Part shown: positions 24,112-35,030 of the stretch, piece by piece | How positions within the stretch are numbered: position 1 is the first letter of the stretch | Layout of the letters: each line of letters begins with the position of its first letter | NCBI GenBank assembly: GCA_037954325.1 | Contig: JBBMNZ010000019.1 | Span: 11,787,501 to 11,851,500, forward strand | Origin: Fistularia commersonii | Taxonomy: Eukaryota; Chordata; Actinopteri; Syngnathiformes; Fistulariidae | Reading direction: 5' to 3' | DNA length: 64,000 nt | Notes under the pieces: generated by a model | The model's database searches: none | What the model was told of the DNA's origin: nothing | Seen by the model: only the letters and a program-made list of their open reading frames with translations | Made by a program: the position numbers and the translations under genes

Positions 24112-24328
24112 AGTCCAAAAACCTGCAGTAGGTTCATTGGAGACCCTACTTTGCCCATGAGCTGAAAGAGAGTGTGAATGGTTTTCTTTATACGACATGA
24201 GAATGACAGGGTGAATGATTGTTTCTATAGGCGGCCCCGTGATCGATCGATTCAGTGTGAACCCTGCCCCTTGCACGATGACATCTGGGACAGGCTGCAA
24301 CCAGGATAAGCAGTAGAGATAATGAATG
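24112..24328 (+). mobile_element. A-type repeat, 5'-truncated
   Basis: Starts inside the family at cagtccaaaaacctgcagtagg, has about two body units, then gtgaaccctgccccttgcacg and gacatctgggacaggctgca, then aggataagcagtagagataatgaatg. Confidence 0.8.
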
Positions 24329-27300
24329 CACTGATTATTACAGCAATGTTATTGTAAAACATAATATCTTAGAATGTTATTTGAAACACTCATTAATTTA
24401 TTTTCTACAAAAAAGAAAAAATAAATACATTTACACAGTTTCCCATTCAGTTGCACTAATAATGCTCTCTTGTTTAATGTTTTTTTTTTTCTTCAACCCC
24501 CGAGACTAATGAAATCCTTTTCCCCAGCACAGTTTCTCTAACATTGTATTTTCAGGATTAGTAATAACCGTGGTTTGTCGTACATGTTAGCGCTGACAAC
24601 CGCTTTGAAAGTAAAAGATAATTTCCCTCCCTGCTGTTTGACCATTCCCCCGCTTCATTTGTAAGACCGGGCGAGTTATTAACGCTGCTACTGTAGATTC
24701 AAAGGTTCCTGGAGCACCTATATTTGCATTTGGCAGTGCTGATGGACGGGGCACTAAAAGAGAGATGACAGCACAGCTTGGGACCGCATTCCAGCTCACG
24801 CCGTCATAGCAACGACCCGCTATTCCCGCACATGTTCGTCCCAGACCATCAGCCATCAGGGCAACCCCACAGAGCGGGCTGACAGCAGCTTGCATGCTTA
24901 ATATTACTTTGAAATGCAAGATAATAGCCTTTTAAACAATTATAACACTTTGGGCTAAAAACTTGGGAAAATGACAACCTTTGTCTGGCGAACTTCAACC
25001 CCCCTAACCATCGTAACCCCCCCGCCCCCCTCAGCGAAAAACATACCAAAAAAAGAGATCAGGTACAAAATGATGAGGTCTTTTCAACTTTGCCGTTTCA
25101 AGTTTTATTTCCTCTTTGATACATTTTTGATCACAGCCGGATCCCCTGTAGGGCGTTAGACACACATTTTTCCCGGTGTCAAAACTTCATCTGCAGTTGC
25201 TGTCTCATTGGCATCCTGTAGTTTACGCGCGCGTGCATGCGTGAGTGAAATGAGAAGATCAGGTGGGAACGGAGCGCAGATCCGTGCAGGATTCCTGCGG
25301 TGCCAACAGCCTGTGGAATCGTTCCCGGTCTGCGGCCGTGGAGGAACGGCTTGGGTGATTGACAGGTCTGGATGTGTAATTCGGCCTTGCCATAAAAGCT
25401 GGGCAGCAGACCCCGAATTTCTGTTGAGTCTTTTGTGGCGTTGCCGTGTTTTGGAGTGGTTTTGTTCGGTTAGCCGTGACGCAGAGCTCTAACGGCTAGC
25501 TTACAAACTACAGGCATGGATGTGATTATCGGAAATTGACTGACACGAGCTGTCGAGCGCTTTTTTTTTTCCAGCAATGAGGGAAGAGGAGCCGAGGCCC
25601 GTGCTTCGTGACATCTGGTCTTGGTGTAACTGTAGGGGTGTGTGTATGTGGACTGAATCCCTGGCTGCGTTTCCAGTGGCTACGGGGGCCTCGTGTTTCT
25701 CAAACCCCGTACTGTTTTCTCGAACGTCTTATTTTCGGACGCGTTTTCCAAAATACCCCTTTTCTGAAATATTGTGGGAGTCAACTCCCAAATGCGATAC
25801 TGCACATAAGTCTCAAAACGTTCTTGTAGTTTCCATTTAAAAAAAAAAAAATGGCAGCCTCTTTCCCAAACTTTTTTGTGAAACAGGCTCACGAAATACA
25901 TAGTGTTGTTGTTTTCTGAGACGTGTTCCACGAAATGTTCCCGTCTCACGGCCTTCGGGGATAGGAAGGGGGATGAAAACAAGCACCACTGAGCCCAAGG
26001 ACATGATACCCCGGCGATAAATAGCGGCATTGATCGGTTAAAGTTTTTGCTGCCGTCACAGATACATTCCCTGCAGTCTGACGGATGTTGTCCTGGGGTG
26101 CTGTTGGTATGAAGGTGCTGAATACGAATTTGGTCTCGTCTGTCTTCGCCGCCCCCGACACACCATTCTTGAGTAGCCACCAAACGCCTAAGATCACAGA
26201 TCACAACATATGTGATCTGTTTTCTGTACTAGAAAGCTTTCAGGTCGGCGCACCACTACGTCATTTTCACAAACAAAGATGGCTTTCAGCTTGCTTTGCA
26301 GTTCACCAGTCGGGAATCTGGAAAATGACAATTCTAACACGAGCCTCATTACTCAGCCTCCGGGCGAGTTGGAATGTAACGGGCAAAAAAACATAATGCG
26401 GGTGTTGTAAATGTTCCCGCCGCTTACATTTGAGCATCCGTCCACGATTTAGCCGGGGGTGAAACACGCCTCGGTGTATTTCCTGCTTCAAATGCTGAAG
26501 TGGTGCATGTTGCTCTGGGTGTGTGTGTGTGTGTGTGTGCGGTTGAAATTCATATAGGTGAATAACAAGAGAATACATATTGTCTAGATTGGACCGGTCA
26601 CTGCATCTCCAAGGAAAGTGCAGTTTTTTTTCCTCACGCATTTATATCCTAAATTGACAATAAGCGGTGGCGTTATTAAAACAAATTCCCTTAAACCGTT
26701 ATTTATTTTCGAAACGATTTTTTTTTTTTTCCTGGAACGGAATACGGGGTGGGCTTTGCAAATTGAAATTTGACCAGTGACCGAACGCTGCCTTCCAGCG
26801 GGTTATTCTTTCATCATCACGACGAGTGTTGAATTGCCGCAATTTAGCTCGACTGTCATTACACCCAGCGAGTAATTTCCCTCTAATAGTTTGTGAACAC
26901 CCCTTATTTCCATGCTGATTAATGTTCTAATATGCAAGCGACGTAACTGACCTTGTCAACAGGAACACAGAGGCAAACCGCCAGGTTCTTTCCTGTGTAA
27001 CATAGTATGGGGGATGCTGATGGTGGCGGCTTGAAGGGGGAAATCATCCTTTTTGTGTAGCGGCCTGCTGCTGTGCCAGTGCTGGAGATAAAGAGCGACG
27101 GGACAGATGAAGGAGAAAGTGAAAAGCAGGGACGGTCAGTGTTCATATTCCAATCAGCTACCCACAGTACTTGGTTTCAGTGTTTTCTTCCATACAATTA
27201 AAAAATAAAGATGATAACCTGGTGAAGGCCACATGAATTAGTACATTCAATTTACGTTGTAGTCATGCATTACTCTTATGTTAGTTACGTTTTTATTACG

Positions 27301-27374
27301 CAGCTTCCTGTCCCGTCATGAGTAAAACAGTGTTCGTCTAGAGTTGCCTGATTGGAGACATTTTGGAAATGCAA
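24329..27374. other. No gene recognised
   Basis: Unique sequence with short homopolymers and a (TG)n at 26517-26540. A 174-codon minus-strand frame at 25680-26204 has no recognisable domain, and its length is within chance expectation for a window this size. I do not call it. Confidence 0.45.
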
Positions 27375-28560
27375 ATTTCCTTATCTTCCTTTCAGCTCTT
27401 CCCTGCAAGGGTCGGCACAGCTTCATCTGCTTGCATCTGACCCACTCATCTGTGCATCCAAAATTGTCTCAGTCTGACTTTATCTCCAGAACATCTAACA
27501 CGTGCTGTCCCTCTGACGGACTCGTTCCTGATCCCATCAATCCTGTCTCAAGCCCAGACAACAGGCGTCTTCTACACCATACTTTTAATTCTTGCTGATC
27601 TTGTACGCGTTTCACTACTTCCACTCCATACAGTTTTTCTTCCCCAACCGCTTTATATCCAAAGGACTTGTCCAAGGGTTTCTGCCTTTACGCTCCTGTA
27701 GCGTTATTATACAACGTTAAGAGAATGAATGGAAGCCCAAGGTTAACCTCCACCAACAAAAGACATCAAATAGACATTTGTAGATTTCCAAAAGAGCACT
27801 GGGAATTTTTTTTTTTTTTCAAGAAATATGCTTTAAGTGCCTTCCAGGCAAGATATTGAGTGTCAAGAATGGCGCACAAGGCCGCAGTGGGCAGAGGACT
27901 CCTCAAAGGAAAACATCTGATCAAGGTTTAGATTGCTGTAAAACCATCAAAAATGGCACAAATGACTCTTTCAAAGTTCCCCCACCGCTGTCGCCAAGTG
28001 CTTGCTTATAGGGGGAATGTTGGGCATCTGTCAATCATTGTAAGGAGCTTTATCCAGACCTGCTCTATATGGAAAGTGTCATTAGAGAACTGTGTTGTGA
28101 TTTGCCGCTAGACAGATAAAATCAGACTTGACTTGACTTGACTTGACTTGACTTGACTTGACTTGACTTGACTCGACTCTCCATTGCTTAGGCTGTTGAC
28201 ACTATGTGCTTAATATCCTTCACCGTCTTTATCTCCACTCCCTGTAGCCTCACCATTCCACTCAGGTCCCTCTTGTGCACATGTGTACTCTATGTTGTTG
28301 CGAACAACATCTTTTCCTCTCCTTTCCAGCTCACACTACAGATCACACTGTCATCTGCAAACATGATACTCCGTGGAGATTTCTGTCTAACCTCATCAGT
28401 CACCCTGTCCATCACCACTGTGAAGAACAAGAAAGGCATCTCCCTTGTTCTTAACGCTTCCCCTCCATTCCTCAGGCGTCCTCTCACTCTCCAGATCCTG
28501 TTGAACGACCCCAGTCAAAATGCTACCGCTGCTTCTCCCCAGAATGTCACTGCGGGATCT
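27375..28560 (-). pseudogene. Degraded LINE (non-LTR retrotransposon) with nested repeat
   Basis: The minus strand at 28290-28470 encodes PFLFFTVVMDRVTDEV followed by SIMFADDSVIC. This is the reverse-transcriptase palm motif with FADD at 28350-28361, in a phrase pattern I know from abundant teleost LINEs (RTE-like; clade uncertain). The next part (28195-28290) continues as HKRDLSGMVRLQGVEIK. A C-type repeat then interrupts it. The C-terminal region resumes at about 27375-27690, where nucleotide similarity to the same LINEs is clear (gatcaggaacgag..., ttagatgttctggagataaagtcaga) and the 3' end is gggaagagctgaaaggaag. Stops and frameshifts are frequent, and most of the element's 5' portion is missing. 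Confidence 0.7.
27880..28172 (+). mobile_element. C-type repeat with (CTTGA)n tail, nested in LINE
   Basis: Ordered C-family words: ccaccgctgtcgccaagtgc, ttgcttatagggggaatgttgggc, ttatccagacctgctctatatgg, aaagtgtcattagag, ttgtgatttgccgctagac, agataaaatcag. About ten CTTGA units follow (28124-28172). LINE sequence on the opposite strand lies on both sides, so this copy inserted later. Confidence 0.75.
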
Positions 28561-28667
28561 GGATTGACACGAAGAAGACTATGAAGACTAAAAGTCAGAC
28601 ACAGATCTTTGGTTGGTGCTATTTTTGTTGATGCTTGTCATGAATTTTAAAAAAAGAGTGTATGTAT

Positions 28668-28924
28668 AGACCCGGGTTCAATCCTGACAGGGGATCTTTC
28701 TGCGTAGTGTTTGCATTTTCTCCCCATGTCTCCTGCAGTCCAAAAACATGCATCAGGTTAACTGGGGAAAATTTCAAAAAATTGCCCAGATGTGCGAACG
28801 AAAGAGTGAATGGTTGTCTGTTAGTGACCAGTCCAGGGTGTACCCTGCCTCTCGCTTGATGGCAGCTGGATAGCCTCCCCTGACCCTGAGTAGGATAAGC
28901 GGTAGACAATGGATAGATGGATGT
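28668..28924 (+). mobile_element. A-type repeat
   Basis: Head with gacccgggttcaatcctgac (B-box-like), then gtgtttgcattttctcccca, tgcagtccaaaaacatgca, tcaggttaactgggg, one body unit, gaccagtccagggtgtaccc, tgcctctcgcttgatggc, agctggatag and gtaggataagcggtagacaatgg. Well preserved in comparison with most other copies. Confidence 0.85.
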
Positions 28925-30354
28925 ATAGAATGTAAAGATACTTTGGTTATGCATTAGATAAGTAAGATAAAGAGTGAGGGCCCTTTGAGAAGGTTTAACA
29001 GGGATGATGCATTTCCCTTCTCTCTTTCCAGTCTTGAAAATCAATTGATTACAAACCATTACTCTTCGGTTCCCTTTCCCTTGTAAAAAGAGCGTAGGAC
29101 CCGACAAAGATGTAGAGCTCAGCACTGGAATACAACCGACACATCGCCTGGCAGGAGGCGTCAAGGAAGACAAAGACGTACAAGAGGATTAACCGAGCAG
29201 ATGTCTGCGTTTGATGAATGGCCTTGCGACGAGCAGACGGGTCGGGGGAGGGGGGGGGCTCCGAGGGGGGTCGCGTGCTGATACGGTGCGTCCGTCACTT
29301 ACCCCCCCACCCCACCCCCTTTCTCCAACGCCCTTCTTTCCCCCACCCTGCCTCATTCGGCTTCAAAAAAAAATACAACCCCCTCCAGTGTGGAGTGACA
29401 GACTTTGGTCTTTACGCTTAAAAAAAAACACCCGGTTCACATTATCAGCCATTTCCGAGAAACTATAAAAATTGGTGCTGTGAATATTTAATTTGACATG
29501 ACAGGAGGATAAATGTATATCTACCCTCCTTTTTTTTTTCTTTCAATATCGCACTACAGATGCTGTTTGGATACACCGTTTGTTTGCGCCTCGGGGCGTG
29601 GGAGGAGAGACTGGGAGTCTTTGAGAGAGAAAGGAACTTTCTTTTCCAGGGCTTTCAGTCACCGTGCAGGACTCCTGGGCTACTATGTCAGTTTGTTCTC
29701 ATCAAAACCTGCTCTGTGCAACTCACGCGGCACACACACACACACGCACACACACACACACACACAGATACTCCAACAGCACACTAGGCAGCACAGACGA
29801 CAGGCTTGTGGGAGGCAAATCCACCTCCGTTCTGTTCCAGCTCAGAGAAAGTCAGAGAGCTCCACCAAAAACCGCAGAGGAAGCAGGACCATTCACAGGC
29901 TCGACATCTTCTGCTTTTTTTCTAGTTTGATTATTTATATTTTCATCTTCTTTTATTACATTTGGATCATGATTGTGCATAGGTCTGCACGAGCATGTTT
30001 GCGTTGCGGGGTTTGTTTGTGTGCTCGTCAAGGAGCGCGATCTGAAATCTTCTTTCGAGGCCGCCTTTGAATGAAAAGAAAAAAAACAACAACAATGTGA
30101 TCATTGTTTAGGAGAACTCTGGAGGTTGAATCTCCGATCAGGTTCAAGTTATCATCCGAAAAATGGTGCAGAATTTAGCTAGAGGTCATTTGTCTGGTTA
30201 ATATTAACCATACGCCAGTGAAGCAACATATCATATGTAAATATATATAATTCAATATGGCCTTAAAATGAAACACAGAAGTGACTGAAAATAGAGATTA
30301 GCATTCGTATTCCAATTGCATGAGAGTTTGTCAAATTTAATGTTCGTGTATCCA
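28925..30354. other. No gene; CA repeat and G/C runs
   Basis: G-rich then C-rich stretch at 29235-29350 and a (CA)n at 29732-29766. The 185-codon frame crossing the CA array (29513-30070) has no domain signature. Confidence 0.5.
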
Positions 30355-30640
30355 AGTTACTGTGAGGGGGTGTTTTAGCGGGCTGTGGTGATATCTCGCC
30401 ATTTTACCCGCAGTCCGTGTATCAACACTGATGTTGGTGTCAAATACAAGGAAATCTGTTTTGAAGAATGAAATAGACAGGGTCACAGTGACCCTGACGT
30501 ACTTCGGCCCAAAGGAAAATTGACGAAATTCCCTCCAAGGAGTTCCTAGATATCAGTTTCACAACAATAGGACGGGGAGACGAACGAATGACCCCTGAAC
30601 ACAGCGCCTCCAGCCACTGCCATTCATTCCCATCGGAATG
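30355..30640 (+). repeat. Dispersed teleost repeat with ERE palindrome
   Basis: The order gggtcacagtgaccctgac, cccaaaggaaaattgacg, aaattccctccaagg, agttcctagatatc, acaataggacgg and gcctccagccactgcc matches a repeat I recognise from fish genomes (usual text: gtgaccttgac, attccctcaaggcgttc, gatatcgcgttcac, gggacggacgg, gcctccggccacggc). Class unknown. The 5' boundary is approximate. Confidence 0.6.
30481..30493. promoter_or_regulatory. Perfect oestrogen-response-element palindrome
   Basis: GGTCACAGTGACC has both half-sites (GGTCA, TGACC) exact with a 3-base spacer, the consensus bound by oestrogen receptor dimers. It lies inside a dispersed repeat, so regulatory use is only a possibility. Confidence 0.4.
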
Positions 30641-31021
30641 AGGATTATTTACTGATGACTGAATCAAAGTATGACTTTAAATGTTTTTTAAGCGGGAAAA
30701 GGGGGTCACCTGACTGGTTCCTTCAGGAGGGTCATTTCAGAGCGCAGCTAATCCAATAAGGCTTTACTCGTGTATGTGGTTTGGAAATTTCTACCACCAA
30801 TCTTGATAACTTGGCCAAATCATGAAACAAATGCGTCGGGACGTGCCGGGAATATTCAAGATTGTGTTCAAATCAATAATGCAGTGGCTGGAAGCAAACA
30901 GTGGTGACGATTAATGCTTAGAGGTCAAGCTTGGGCCCAAGATCAGATTCAGAGCCTATAAATTGCTGTCTTTCAAACTATACTGCGTGCACAATTATTA
31001 GACAAGTAGTATTTTTGATGA

Positions 31022-31116
31022 GTGTTATTTGCAAGTGTTATTTGCAGTCCCTATGTCCTCTATTGTAAGTCGCTTTGGATAAAAGCGTCGGCCAAATGTA
31101 ATGTAATGTAATGTAA
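31022..31116 (+). mobile_element. SINE 3' tail with (TGTAA)n, inserted in mariner-like element
   Basis: The sequence ttgtaagtcgctttggataa and aagcgtcggccaaatgtaatg is the conserved 3' end of an abundant teleost SINE, ending in TGTAA-type units. It is flanked by TGATGA on both sides (31016-31021 and 31117-31122), a plausible 6-bp target duplication. The remaining mariner-like sequence joins correctly if the insert is removed. Confidence 0.7.
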
Positions 31117-31329
31117 TGATGATTAAGTAGGTTATTTAACAACTGCAGTGCTCCAAAACGTTAACAAACCCTCGAACCTGAACTTTTAAGTAGTAAAAGT
31201 GAAGATTTGGCTTTCTTGAGAAAATATCTATGTGTACATCATTATTAGGGAACTAAATGATCTCACTTGTTCATTTTCCCCTGCTAAGGTGAAAACAATA
31301 AAATAATAAAATTACTCAAAATTTACTCA

Positions 31330-32070
31330 GAAACTCAAAACATTTCTGAAAATAAATAAATAAATAAATAAAATCAGAAGGGCCCAAAAGTTCTCAATAC
31401 TGTTTAAGTCAGGTGAAGAAGGGGGCCATGTCATTTGTTTTTCATCTCTAAGGCCTTTACTGGCTTGTCATACAGTGGACTACTTTGAATCATGTGATGG
31501 AGCATTGTCTCGAAGCCTTCTTAAAAGATGCAGACTTTTTTTCTGTACCACTGCTTGAAAAAAGCGTCTTCTAAAAATTGGCAGTAGGTCTGAGAATTTA
31601 TTTTGAGTCAATTTTCAACATGAAAAGGCACAACTAGCTCATTTTTGATAATACTTGCCCATACCAGTACCCAATTTTGACCTTGCTGGCGTCTAAGTTG
31701 AAGTGGAGCGCTGTGTCCGTCACTGATCCAACCATGGACCCATCCATCTGGTCTATCAAGAGTCACTCATCTCATAAGTCAACAAAAGCTTTCAAAAATC
31801 TGTCTTCAGATATTTCTTGGCCCATTCTTGATATTTCAACTCATGTGTCTTGTTCATAGTTGATCGGGTTTCAGCCTTTCTTAGCTTGGCCACGTCTCTG
31901 AGAACTGAACACCTCGTACTTCTTAACACTTCAGGTAGGTTGCAGTTTTTGAATACGAATCACGCCCCATTATCTTAGAAATTTCAAGACTGCTGCATCC
32001 CTCTGAAAGACTTTTTACAATTTTTGACTTTTCAGAGTCAGTTAAATCACTTTTTTGGCCCATTTTTCCT
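31330..32070 (-). pseudogene. Mariner-like transposase pseudogene
   Basis: Minus-strand fragments retain DNAPSH, which carries the second catalytic aspartate, and about 20 residues later MTWPPSSPDLNSIENFW, which carries the third acidic residue of the DDE triad. Upstream fragments (PDGWV-like and QAVVQKKS-like segments) follow the family order. Near 32030-32070 the start region encodes lysine/serine-rich sequence after a degraded start. Many stops and several frameshifts rule out activity. The identification comes from recalled family motifs. Confidence 0.75.
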
Positions 32071-32284
32071 GAGGAAAAGAATCTGCTCATAATTATACAC
32101 ACCTTGATATAGGTCGTTCATCTCCTTTGGCCACACTGTCCTTCATTACACAAATACACCTGAATGGTGTTGGAGGGGCAAACCAACGTAAACAGAAAAC
32201 CAACACATTTGTGTTATGTGAATGGATTTTTTTTCTTTTTTTTTTTTTTCCATTCATGTTTTGATTGACCTCATGTGGGCTGGA

Positions 32285-32330
32285 CAGGGATGCCCAAAGG
32301 GCCACATGTGGCCCCCGGGCCATGAAATGC
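32285..32330 (+). mobile_element. Possible solitary hAT terminus
   Basis: cagggatgcccaaagggcc followed by acatgtggcccccgggcc resembles the start of hAT elements of the CAGGGGTGCCC type. No matching inverted end or 8-bp duplication was found downstream, so this may be a truncated end or a coincidence. Confidence 0.3.
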
Positions 32331-32712
32331 CTGTGTCTGCCGTACGGGGAGGTGATCTATCGTTGTTAACTTTTTCCTTTAATTTGCATTAGAGACAGGC
32401 TGGTCTTCCTAATGTACTGAGATGACACCGCCTACTCCCCTCCCAACCTGCCACACACACATTGGTGAAAAAAGTCCTGTAGTTTGTGACTCAGAGTGTA
32501 TCTCGGTTACGTGGCGTGTACTATCATGAAAAAAAAAAACAAAAACAAAAAAAAACAACTTAAGTCAACAAGTTGTGGAGCATGGAAACACAACTTTTTG
32601 ACCATTTGCAACAGTCTGGACTCAGCCGTGGTAAACACAATTATTTGTTATTCAAATTTATTTATTTTGATTTGATTTTTAGATTCATGAGTATGATTAT
32701 CAAATTACTCAC

Positions 32713-32806
<94 letters not shown>

Positions 32807-32807
32807 T
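32713..32807. repeat. (GATA)n microsatellite
   Basis: About 23 pure GATA units. Confidence 0.98.
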
Positions 32808-32904
32808 TTAAAAGTAGGAGGTGGGTGGAGTCCATGTGGGGTCCAGATGCCTGCAGATGTAGAAGTGGAGTAAAAACAGCACATGGCGGTTGAGCCTGAG
32901 TGCG

Positions 32905-33003
32905 TCCTGTATCATGTCATTCAGCATCTTGCCCAAGAACACTTCAGCACGGAGACAGGAAGAGCTGGGAATCTCCTGATTGGAGGCGCACTCGCTCTAA
33001 CAA
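32905..33003 (-). mobile_element. B-type repeat fragment
   Basis: Reverse orientation: cagcatcttgcccaagaaca, cttcagcacggagacagga, agagctgggaatctcctgat and tggaggcgcactcgctctaa, corresponding to the head and middle of the B family. Confidence 0.65.
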
Positions 33004-34309
33004 CGGTGTCACTTCCACATCCTATACTGATCCCGTACATCATGGTGAAGTTTTCCTAACATAAGAGTTTTGCAAAAGTGCAAAAAAATCAATGGTCAAC
33101 TGAGACAGGGGGGAGGATTTGATGTGAAACGTAGCCAAGTATCGACTCATCTGCTGATTTGGACCGAGGGGAAATTCACCACGGGTGAGAACGTTGCCAG
33201 AATGTGGCCGGACACGAGATGGATTGGCAGCATCGGCGGAGGGAACCGTATAACAACGAACCACATTCAGCGCGGTGTTCGGCTAACATCTCGAGTAGCT
33301 GTGTTGTTTCAGTCTTAATCTGTTGTTGTTTGCACTGCTGCTTGGTTAACACTCCTAATTCTGCATTTGGCACATTATAACTACTCCCAACGGGATCCAG
33401 CTCGGCAAGACTGTTGCCACGCTAGTATTCAGTCTGGTATAAGTTTTGTGTGTTTGTGGCTGTGCATGCATGTGTGTTTGTTTGAGAAATAAAGAGGCTG
33501 CTGTTTTGCTAAAGTTTGCCAAAGTTGGTGAAGGCAGTATAATGGGTATGTGCGCTTGTCTGTGTAGGTGGCCGTGTTGGATTTAACTGAAGAATACGGG
33601 GAAGAGAAATCGGAGTTCTTGTTTGTGTGGCAAGACAGAATTAGAATTTTGTTTTAAACAAACAGTTGGAGGGGAGGCTCTGCAATGTAACCAAACATCT
33701 ATTGTTTCATATTGCGCTCCACCCTGCACTCGTGTAAATCACAGTCTGCACACGCTACCTGATGTAGCGTGTTGTTTCAGGTGACGGGAAAATCAAATGA
33801 AGGCATTCTAAATTTAATGCTAGCAAAGACAAGCAGGGGCTCGTACCTACTCATTTGTCTGTGCTTTCATTCTGGAGTATTTTAAAAAAAATCCCACAGC
33901 ATCTCTTATTTTTAATTTGACTAAGATTTATGCCGTGTATGAACGCGGCTGGCGCCGTTCCTGCTAAATCACCATATCCTGTCTTGGGCTGACCCTGCAG
34001 CCCATTCCCCATACATGTTGAAGCAAGTGCCCAATTAAAATATGATATAGATTTTTTGACTTTGGCTTAAGGTCGCTAAACCACCTTTTTGTGTATAAAA
34101 CCGCCTGTATCTTGTTCAGAAATGTTTCTCCGGGCACAGAATCCGTCCTTTGGTAATGGGTCAATCAAAGTTCTACCCACTTAAAGGGACCTGTCTGTCA
34201 AACTACTGAAGTTTGCAGAGAGCCCTCTGCCTCGTCATAGACTGCAACAAGTCTACGCAAAGTTGAGTGATTGAAAAGTTTTTTTTTTGAGCTGAACCCA
34301 GTCCAGACA
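33004..34309. other. No gene recognised
   Basis: Unique sequence except for about 75 bases (33222-33295) that resemble 39121-39190. No exon or RNA gene is supported. Confidence 0.45.
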
Positions 34310-34795
34310 ATGTAAATGACAGTGAACCTCAGTAAGAAGTTCCACTGCCTCAGCATACTAGGGGGACTGTAGCTACTGCAAAAACTGCAGGTGTTTTTAG
34401 ACCCACCGCTCCACGACCCTAAGTGGTCATCCAACATAGATAGTATGATTAAAAAGGACAGAGGATGTACTTTCTGTACCTGCCTTGGGAGCTGCTGATC
34501 CAGTTCTGCACCACGGTCACCCTGTGTATTCTTTGCACCTCCATAATCATCAGGTTTAGTTCGTCTGCCAAACAGGACAGGACAGATTGGAACGGACAAT
34601 CAGGACTGTGCAGAGAATCATAGGAGCCAATCCGCTCTATTCAGGACCTCAACCCATCACACCCCGGACACAACCCACCTCTAATAGGGGGTTACAGGCT
34701 ACCGTATGCCGGAACTACCAGACACAGGAAGAGCTTTTTACCCCAAACCATCACTCTGCTACACACATAAGTCCCCACAACACGCTCCACTAAAT
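34310..34795 (+). pseudogene. LINE reverse-transcriptase C-terminus, L2-type, degraded
   Basis: Plus-strand fragments in the correct order give LDPPLHDPKWSSNIDSMIKK, then (shifted frame) MYFLYLPWELLIQFCTTV, then CTSIIIRFSSSAKQDR, then RTIRTVQRIIGA, followed by an LPDTGRAFYPK-like end. This reproduces the C-terminal region downstream of the palm domain in L2-like LINEs (consensus pattern: QRLYFLR...PRELL..FY.A.I.S.LC.SI..W, then RT.RTA.RIIGA, then R..SFFP.A). Several frameshifts are present and there is no intact palm motif in the copy, so it is 5'-truncated. Confidence 0.65.
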
Positions 34796-34833
34796 ACCAT
34801 GCGGCAATAATAATATCTGTAGCTGTACCCAGA

Positions 34834-35030
34834 TACTGGAGCCTATCCAAGTTGTCACTGGGTTCACCTCAGAGCAGTCGGCTGATGATCACCGGCCACC
34901 GATAGAGACAAACAGCAATTCACGCTCTCATTCACATGTTCGGGGTATATAGGGTATCTAAAACTGCATGTTTTTGGACTGTAAAAGGATTCTGAAAGAA
35001 GGAATCGGACCAGCAACTGGTAGAGATCTC
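34834..35030 (-). mobile_element. A-type repeat, partial
   Basis: Reverse orientation: tactggagcctatccaagtt, gtcactgggttcacctc, accggccaccgatagagacaaacagc, attcacgctctcattcacatg and catgtttttggactgtaaaagga. The head is lost. It directly follows the LINE fragment. Confidence 0.75.

Larger units (their letters stand above)
30981..32190 (-). mobile_element. Degraded mariner-like (Tc1/mariner superfamily) element
   Basis: The left terminus tgcgtgcacaattattagac is characteristic of a widespread vertebrate mariner-like family, and internal catataattatacacacctt-type sequence is present near 32085-32110. The minus strand contains a broken transposase (next entry). The right end fades near 32190 without a clear terminal repeat. 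A short SINE tail splits the left end. Confidence 0.75.

Noticed and set aside
25680..26204. 174-codon minus-strand frame
   Set aside because: It is not low-complexity, but I see no motif, and one frame of this length is about what chance gives in 64 kb. Kept only as a candidate for a translated search.
28619..29173. 184-codon minus-strand frame
   Set aside because: Much of it is the antisense of an A-type repeat (28668-28924).
29513..30070. 185-codon plus-strand frame
   Set aside because: It crosses a CA array, has no recognisable domain, and a second frame is also open over the same bases.
32713..32807. CRISPR-like or regular array
   Set aside because: It is a pure tetranucleotide microsatellite. 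No spacer-repeat structure exists anywhere in the window, and the DNA is vertebrate.
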